The position numbers and the translations under genes were made by a program. The notes below the pieces were generated by a model that saw nothing but the letters and a program-made list of their open reading frames with translations, was not told the DNA's origin and ran no database searches. A stretch of 64,000 bases of DNA. It comes from Undaria pinnatifida. Taxonomy: Eukaryota; Sar; Phaeophyceae; Laminariales; Alariaceae. Below are positions 58,101 through 64,000 of the stretch, one piece after another; position 1 is the stretch's first letter, and every line of letters begins with the position of its first letter. Location: assembly GCA_012845835.1 (NCBI GenBank), contig JABAKD010000012.1:13020195-13084194 (forward strand), in the 5' to 3' direction.

Positions 58101-61100
58101 GAACGAACGCCTTCGAAGTCATGTTTCGGGGGATGATTGTGAGATATTGAGCTAGCTTCTCGTGTTGGGAGCTCAGAAAATTCTTAGAATATGCTGCACT
58201 CCCCTAGAGTGGGATGAGTCAATCCGGAGGGAGAAACGTGTCAAAAGGTAATGGGGAACGCAAAGCATCCGCCACCCGAAACAGGACGGGGCTGCTGGGA
58301 GAGGAGATGCATCCGAAACGTTCAAGACAGTTCGCGCCTACAGTTTTCGGGTTGCACAAAGCTGCTGTTCTGTGACAACTCCACCCGACCGCAACGCAGT
58401 CGCGGTTGGCGGTTTACCACCCACACAACCGGGAGTGGAGAGATCGTGAAGAAAACGTGGCGCATCAACTCGATGGAAAAACCGCATTCAAAATCGCCCC
58501 TTGTATAGTGTGTACACGCTTCGTCGCCGACCAGAGATTTTCCACCGTTACAATAAAATCGACCTAGAACAAGTCACCACTCCAGGAAATGCGGGCGCGA
58601 AATGTCCTTCAGGAGGATATTTAAGTGGTTAAATATATATTTAGGGTAATTATCGTTTTCCCAAGAGACTAGATTCTTCAAAATATGACATCGCTCACCG
58701 GCCCTTTGCGGGGAAGTCGGATGTCAGGCATGATTTACGATTTCTAGCCTCGTCAATATTCACATTCTGCTGACACCCGACGCTTCCTTGTCGCGTCCTC
58801 AGGTGCTTTACGTCGACCAAGACTTCCCACCCACCGATATATCGCTGGGGGGTGACCTCGCGGGCCTTGTACTCTGGCGCCGCCCTTCCCACTTCCCGGG
58901 CGCCTTTCCGCCCAACACACCGGCGCATGCCGCCTTTGGAGGGTGCGGGCAGCCGCTCCCGTCTGACGTTCGGCCGTGTCCCTTGGCCATGGATGCCTCC
59001 TTGGCGTGTGCGTTGGCCGCCATGGCGGAACGGCCGCTTCTGGTAAGCGCGGCTCTCTGCAGGAGAACGGAGGAGTTAGCCTGTACAAACGCTGTACGAA
59101 GGGATGTTGGTGGCGGTGCAAGGAGGGATGCTGGTGACGGGGGTGGTGTAAGAGGGTGGGTTGTTGGTGGCGCAGGGGATGGGAGGGGGGGGGATGATGC
59201 CGGTTGCGGAGGAGGGGCAAGAGAGTTATCGTCGGAGAACGGCGTATTCTATCGACGTGGCGTGTTTGATCCCCGCCACGGTGGGAGCGTGCCACGAGGC
59301 GGGGATAGACACCTCGAGTGTGGAAAGGGCAAGAAAAAGAGAGGGCTCAAGGTGACGTCCAAAAAGCACGCTTCTGCAATGGTCGATGCGGCAGCAGCGG
59401 CAGCGGCAGCGACAGCGGCAGCGGAGCAAGCATCAACGGCCACACGCTCAGGGATATTCTGCGCGCGGCTGTGCGTTAATGGCGTATGGAAAGAGTACGT
59501 TCTAGACGATTTTTTTCCTTGCCATGCGGGAATTCGCGGCAGCGGCAGCGGTGGCGGTGGCGGTGGCGGTGGCGGTCCTTGCTTGTCGCGGGCGCACGGG
59601 CCAGCTCTGTGGGTTTCTATGCTTGAAAAGGCGTACGCACGAGCGGTAGGCTCATACACCGCCGCTCTTGGAGGGTGCGCTATGTTCCGGGTAGACGACA
59701 CCGCTGGGGGATCAAAACGCGCGGGGGCTGAGGGACAAGAAGCGGCGGCGATGGCAGTAAAATCAGGAGTTGTCGCGAGGCCGGCGAAGGTGTTGGCGGT
59801 ATTTACCGGGGCACCATTCCTGCAGTTAGAACTAGGAGGGGAATGGAAAGCGGTGATTGAGCTGGGAGGGGCAGAGCGATTGGAAACAGTTACGGGAGAG
59901 CTATGGAGGAGTATTGTGAGTAGCGCTTCGCTTGAAACGTGCGCTTGCCGACATCCCAGCTTGAAGTGACAGAACATGCCTTGGTGGTCTTCTAGCGCCC
60001 ATTCGTATGCGACAACAGATGCATCGGCGGCTTTCAAGCCACCGCTTGGATTCCCGGCTTGGGCCGCCCCTTTCGCCAAAGCATCCTCAGAGTCGCCTCC
60101 CTCGTGATACGATGAAGGCCGACGTGCATGTTTGCGTGTTGTGGAGCACGGGTAGGGCGGGGCTGTCGCCAAGCAGTGCGCCGAGATTCGATGTCTAGAT
60201 CTCCCTGCACTGTGCGGTTGAATCGATGCCGATGGTCGGGCGCCACCAAAACGAAAACGGCGTACGTTGAAAACACGTTGATATTCACGTGAATACGGCT
60301 CGCTACTGAAGTGTGCGGGCAAGTTCGTACGGCGTTCGGTACCCGGTAATCCACTGGTAGCACCCCGTCCCTCAAGAAGTGATCAGCCCACTTCATGGGC
60401 GGCCCAAGAGGGTGAGGCTTCCGTCCAACATCCAACTCGCCATCTGCTTTTGCCCTCGATAAATTCTGCAAGACGTGACTGCTATAATGCCAACCCACCG
60501 TCCGTATTTTTTACGGGCGATTTTTTTCTGTCAGGTGTCGTGGATGCAGGAAGGGTGGCTGGTGTGCCTCAGTATGCCCGCTGTCGCCGAAGACGGGGAA
60601 GACGGAGCTCACCCTCAGCTCGGTTCAGACTGGAAGGTGCGTGGGATCTGCCGGCGTGGAACAGAGCCTGCTTCGATGTAGGAGTGGGTGAATACCGTTT
60701 TTTGAGTTTCCGTCGCGGGGAGTTCGCTATGTGTTGGCTTTGGTAAGAAGCTAAAAGTTTATAGGGTAAACAATATCAGTGCCATGGCACAAGCAAATCG
60801 CGATATATACATATAACCTATTAATAGGACAGATCACGATCTAGATCGTCTGCAGCAGATCTTTTTTTCTGGCGTCTTTTTAGGCCAAGGTTTTGTTCGC
60901 TGACAGGGACTCCTCGACCGCGGAACCACCCTGTTTCGATATCGCTGGATGTACTGTAGTCGTGGCCCCGCGTTAGTGCGGTATATGTCCTTTAGTGCGG
61001 TGTCCCGGTTTAATGCGGATATAATTGCTTGTCACGACCTTTCTCGCCCTACAGAGTACTACTAATAGTGTACCGTACCCTCTCTGGATAGTGCGGGGGT

Positions 61101-61406
61101 TCCACTTTGGTGCGCGTATCGACCAAGGCTACGGTATTGTAGTATCATACCCCCATTGTCAGTACCGAGTTTGAGCTATTCGCTCGCGCGACTCCGTACG
61201 TCACGGACACAAACGACTTGGGGTGATTTTTTGGGGCGCAGCGTAGCTTATCATTTAATTGTGGGTTCATATCGCAAAGGTAAAACAGCACGAAATGTTA
61301 ACACCGCAAAGAAAGGAACGGGGGTGGGCACTCGCGCAAGTGACCCCGACAGATCCCCCCCCATCGTAGCCTGGCAAGTTGTTGTTGTTGTTGTTGTTGT
61401 TGTTGC

Positions 61407-61453
<47 letters not shown>

Positions 61454-62580
61454 TCGTTGTTGTTGTTGTCGTTGTTGTTGATGTTGTCGTTGTTGTCGTT
61501 GTCGTTGTTGTTGTTGTTGCTGTTGTTGTTGTTCTCACATCAACTCGCGTAATCAATCAAGCCAGTGGTCACAGGTCAGGCTCCAGTCACTCTGGAGCGG
61601 AGGAATACTCCAGGAAAAATACACAAATAAAACCAAACGTGGTGCACGCACATATCATATATTATTTTCTTGTATGCCTGGGGCAGTATGCCTAGAGCAT
61701 GGGACTGTGTTGATCGGGCTGCGCGCTTTCGTTTACCCTTGCTGGGTCAGGAGAGTTGTCAGGGGTGGCGAATGTAGATCTCCTGACACACGCCACGGTA
61801 TAGAGGTTTACCATTTTTTTCCTGGAGGCGTTTCGTTCACTTGAAGAGCCCCGTACTTCATTCACCCAACGAACAGACCCATGGCGTAGGTATGCAAAAG
61901 CAAAAAACATTTTTCGCGAAACAAGAATGATAAAAATCCGACGATTGTGGGTTAAGAAGTCCTCTCGATTGTGGGTTAAGAAGTCCTCTCATACCATTTT
62001 CTTTTTTGTTCGCTTTTCGCCAAAACAAATGCTGCCTCTATCTATCGTACGAATTAATAGCACGTTTGTCCTCCAGGGAGAGGAGTCTCAAGAGATCTTT
62101 GGCTTTTGGTGCACCGCGGACAGCTTTTGATGTTCCGAAGGTGCCAGGCCGTACGGAAACGTGTTACGTTTTTTTTTTTTTTTTTTCTTGTATTCTGGGA
62201 AAACCACAGTCACGGAGGCGCAACGGTTTTTGTTCGAACGGGTAAACCCAGCGTCGCCTCTTTATTTATTGCCAGAACTTGTCGCTCCCCATCTCGACCG
62301 CCCGGCCGCTCGCCTGCCGTCCTTTATTCCCGTTATCTGATGGACCCAGGACGGTCTACGCCTAGGGTATGCGTACACGGTTCTAGATGCCGCCGATGTG
62401 GGCGATGGCAACCGGCTTGTGCGTCTTCGCGGGCCGCTGCCCGCCAAGGAGGGGTGGGGGGGGCGATGGGCGGAAGACAGCCCATGCTGGACCCCGGAGG
62501 CGTTATCACGGTTGCAGTCGGGGTCGGCAAGCAACCACTTCAGGTATAGACTGCGAGGGTTGTGCGCTACGGGTAGCTGA
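54649..62580 (+). CDS. Calpain-7/PalB-like protein, predicted catalytically dead
   Basis: Supported exons: 56306-56500, 58803-59042, ~59226-59915, 60535-60636, 62350-62580; all junctions are GT-AG and phase 0. Tentative 5' exons: 54649-55101 and 56180-56249 (joins unresolved). The fold signature is clear: VDQDFPPTDISLGGDLAG, LACALAAMAERPLL, CVNGVWKEYVLDDFFP, LWVSMLEKAYARAVGSY, FTGAP, then DGLRLGYAYTVLDA and GNRLVRLRGP ... WTPEALSRL. Exon 56306 ends in a helix (TGLRAASRAEEIAKRCRMHE) that could be the last MIT helix, as in calpain-7. Where active calpains have D-C, the gene has D-A (Ala codon 58995-58997); the His is Tyr (62368-62370); the Asn of N-P-W is Gly (62431-62433). An Ala run and a Gly run interrupt exon 59226. 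Probably a cytosolic scaffold or regulator (inference). The stop at 62578-62580 may instead be skipped by a donor at 62544. Confidence 0.75.
55868..56158. mobile_element. Small TIR element (MITE), 291 bp
   Basis: AGGGATAGTAGTACTGTAACC at the left is the inverse of GGTTACTGCTATCCCT at the right, allowing a small indel. Internal ACCGGTGATAACC repeats. It lies immediately upstream of the tentative exon at 56180. Confidence 0.6.
57337..57624 (+). mobile_element. tRNA-derived SINE, best-preserved copy
   Basis: A GGTCGCCCCGGTGGCGTATG head and B-box GAGTTCGAGTCCCACC, then a non-tRNA body ending CTTGTCCAGAAGCTTGAAAG. Just upstream (57296-57336) a second tRNA-like head reads CCCGGTGGTCTAGTGGTTAC, and downstream (57658-57676) another B-box, GAGTTCGATTCCCACC. 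It lies in the intron before exon 58803. Confidence 0.8.
57995..58221 (+). mobile_element. MITE superfamily copy in calpain-gene intron
   Basis: GTTGAGCTCCCCGCGTGAGG, GCCTTCGAAGTCATGTTTCG, TTCTTAGAATATGCTGCACT and CCTAGAGTGGGATGAGTC landmarks; aligns with 8055-8250 and 41795-41983. Confidence 0.7.
60637..62349. other. Intron of calpain-like gene: repeats
   Basis: 60960-61110 has repeated TAGTGCGG motifs. 61377-61612 is AAC-tailed retroposon copy 3 (GTT-rich as written). 61780-62130 is a worn MITE copy in reverse (CCGACGATTGTGGGTTAAG twice). 62168-62185 is a T-run. No exon is seen. Confidence 0.65.
61377..61612 (-). mobile_element. AAC-tailed retroposon, copy 3
   Basis: Reverse strand: CCGCTCCAGAGTGACTGGAG, GTGACCACTGGCTTGATTGA, GTTGATGTGAGAAC, then ~150 bp of imperfect AAC triplets. 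The triplet run explains long Val- or Thr-only translations. Confidence 0.7.
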
Positions 62581-64000
62581 GGTGACACTTGTTCGCCGCG
62601 CTCTGGTTATCTGAACCGACGAGACTGGTCAACGAAGGACCACACCATCCAATCACGTTGGGAGTTTTTTTTTTTTGGTCTTTTACAATGTTCTTTGTCA
62701 TGTGGACTGCTAGGCCATGGCATTGTTTATGGGGTAGCGCGGGGAGAGCACAAAAATCATGTATTTATATTACCCACACTTTTAAGGAGCCACACAGAGG
62801 GGGGTGTACTCAGTTTGTGCATGGCCGTCGTCGTATGACCATAGACCCTCGCATCCCTACTATACCTGGACGAGCACGTCGGGGTTTCACCAACCAGGCA
62901 GACATTGCTTGAACCAAGCGCGAAGCGCCGTGAGGTGCTCCGCGAGTCGCATGAATGGTAAACTACATCCTTCCAAGAACCGCTCGTAAGACGGACTTCG
63001 GCACCTTGTGCCTACTTTCTTGCTTATGGATAACAGCGCCAATGAGATACTGTGTGTTCTGGTGTGGCCACTCCAGAGACAGCAATGGACATTGCTACTA
63101 ATATGTAACTGACTCGTGGATGCCTTAATATTCATACTACGTGATGCGATCATTCCCCTTGTGCGGAGTTAGGGTTCTTAGTCGGGGGGGGGGCTGCTAA
63201 AACCCAAGTAGAAAAAAGTTGGACACCGCCCCCCCCCCCGTCATTTTTTCGATTCGCACAATAGATCACAACGCTCCGATTTGTTTTTCGTTTTGACATT
63301 TCTAGGAGTGTGGCTCCGTTTTCCATTTTTTTGTGTGCACCCCGGGGTTTTCGCTTTCATTTTGTTTTCTCGTAGTCTCGCTGTGCAGTGCGAAGAATAG
63401 AGAATAGCGCCTCTAAGTGAAGGACCTAATATTTCCCTATCCGCCGGAGGATTAAAAAAAAAAACTATTTCTTTTTACAAGGTGATTTGCCATGTACCTA
63501 GGCCATGAGATTTCTCATCAGGTTTCTGTTCAGTGTCATCATAGAGGAGGGTGGAAACCACCGTCCGTAGCTGCGGAATCGATGGCATAGGCCGACACGC
63601 CTGTCGTTGCGTGGTGGGACAACGTCAGCTCGTCCAAAACCCGATCATCGTAGGGACGAGGAGGCGTCGTCGCGGTGCTGTGCAAGACGCATTGTGGGTG
63701 CTTTCTCATGGGACGTGTTTGGACGATCTGTAGATTGCTTCAGGTGGGGAACCCTGCAACATTAGGAGGCGGGCTACGATTGGGGTTTACCGTTTTTTGG
63801 CTATTTTGTTTTCTGAATGACGGGGCTCCTTAACCTGGGCAAAATCGTCGGAAAAAATAAAATAATAATAGACAAAAAAAAATTTGCATGATGATTCTCG
63901 TTTTGTGCCTAGGCCATACGATTTTTTTTATTCGGTACTGCTGTAGCGGTTTTTGTTTTTTTCCTCCAGGTCAGCTTTTCGGGGAGTTTTTTTTTTCAAG
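62581..64000. other. Repeat-rich right edge, no gene seen
   Basis: 62845-62930 recurs at 26100-26175. 63180-63340 is the second copy of the repeat at 1-180. 63430-63560 is a MITE fragment. A 60-codon frame at 63551-63733 has no supporting signal. The calpain-like gene may continue here or beyond, but I could not identify a further exon. Confidence 0.5.
63768..64000 (+). mobile_element. MITE superfamily copy, cut by window end
   Basis: GGCTACGATTGGGGTTTACC, GAATGACGGGGCTCCTTAACC and CAAAATCGTCGGAAAAAA closely match the 53868-54145 copy; the right end lies outside the window. Confidence 0.75.

Noticed and set aside
59249-60322. 357-codon reverse-strand frame
   Set aside because: It is antisense to the calpain-like exons, whose forward frame has clear family motifs; the length comes from GC-rich codons.
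61156-61695. 179-codon Val-rich frame
   Set aside because: Translation of an imperfect GTT microsatellite (tail of a retroposon).

Overview
This window looks like nuclear DNA of a photosynthetic stramenopile, most likely a brown alga. The strongest clue is a reverse-strand gene of 14 short exons and long GT-AG introns. Its N-terminus reads as a signal peptide followed at once by a Phe-Phe-Ala-Pro motif, the bipartite plastid-import presequence typical of red-derived secondary plastids. Gene density is low, exons are short, introns carry transposon debris and simple repeats are abundant. The species assignment is inference; no rRNA, organelle gene or unambiguous tRNA is present.

Layout. 1-480: dispersed repeat fragments. 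481-6028: a complete but decayed Ty1/copia retrotransposon with two LTRs, a 5-bp target-site duplication, and gag/pol broken by stops, frameshifts and an internal deletion. 6034-18480: no convincing gene; MITE-like elements, tandem duplications, a ~90-bp minisatellite, tRNA-like fragments and a 38-bp palindrome. 18540-19537: one long Ser/Asn/Thr-rich candidate exon ending at a good splice donor. 19538-27086: no gene; a CCATGG-rich block invaded by a SINE, MITEs, and triplet repeats. 27087-46301 (reverse): the plastid-targeted gene, about 1,055 codons, function unknown. 46302-49010: nothing firm. 49011-50406: a tandemly duplicated OTU-protease gene, each copy broken differently. 50407-54648: MITEs and a long hairpin. 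54649-62580 (forward): a calpain-7/PalB-like gene whose three catalytic positions are all substituted. 62581-64000: repeats, including a copy of the repeat that opens the window and a MITE running off the end.

Main unexpected points: (1) introns of the plastid-protein gene hold degenerate copies ('echoes') of the neighbouring exon-intron junctions, in at least five introns; (2) the calpain-like protein appears to be a pseudoprotease (Cys to Ala, His to Tyr, Asn to Gly) with an otherwise preserved fold signature; (3) the two OTU copies each keep a part the other has lost; (4) one MITE superfamily with a shared GAGCTCCTCA/TGAGGAGC hairpin accounts for much of the intergenic DNA. The three gene loci show no obvious shared pathway: one is a plastid protein, one a cytosolic calpain-fold protein, one a broken deubiquitinase-type gene that may belong to a mobile element.
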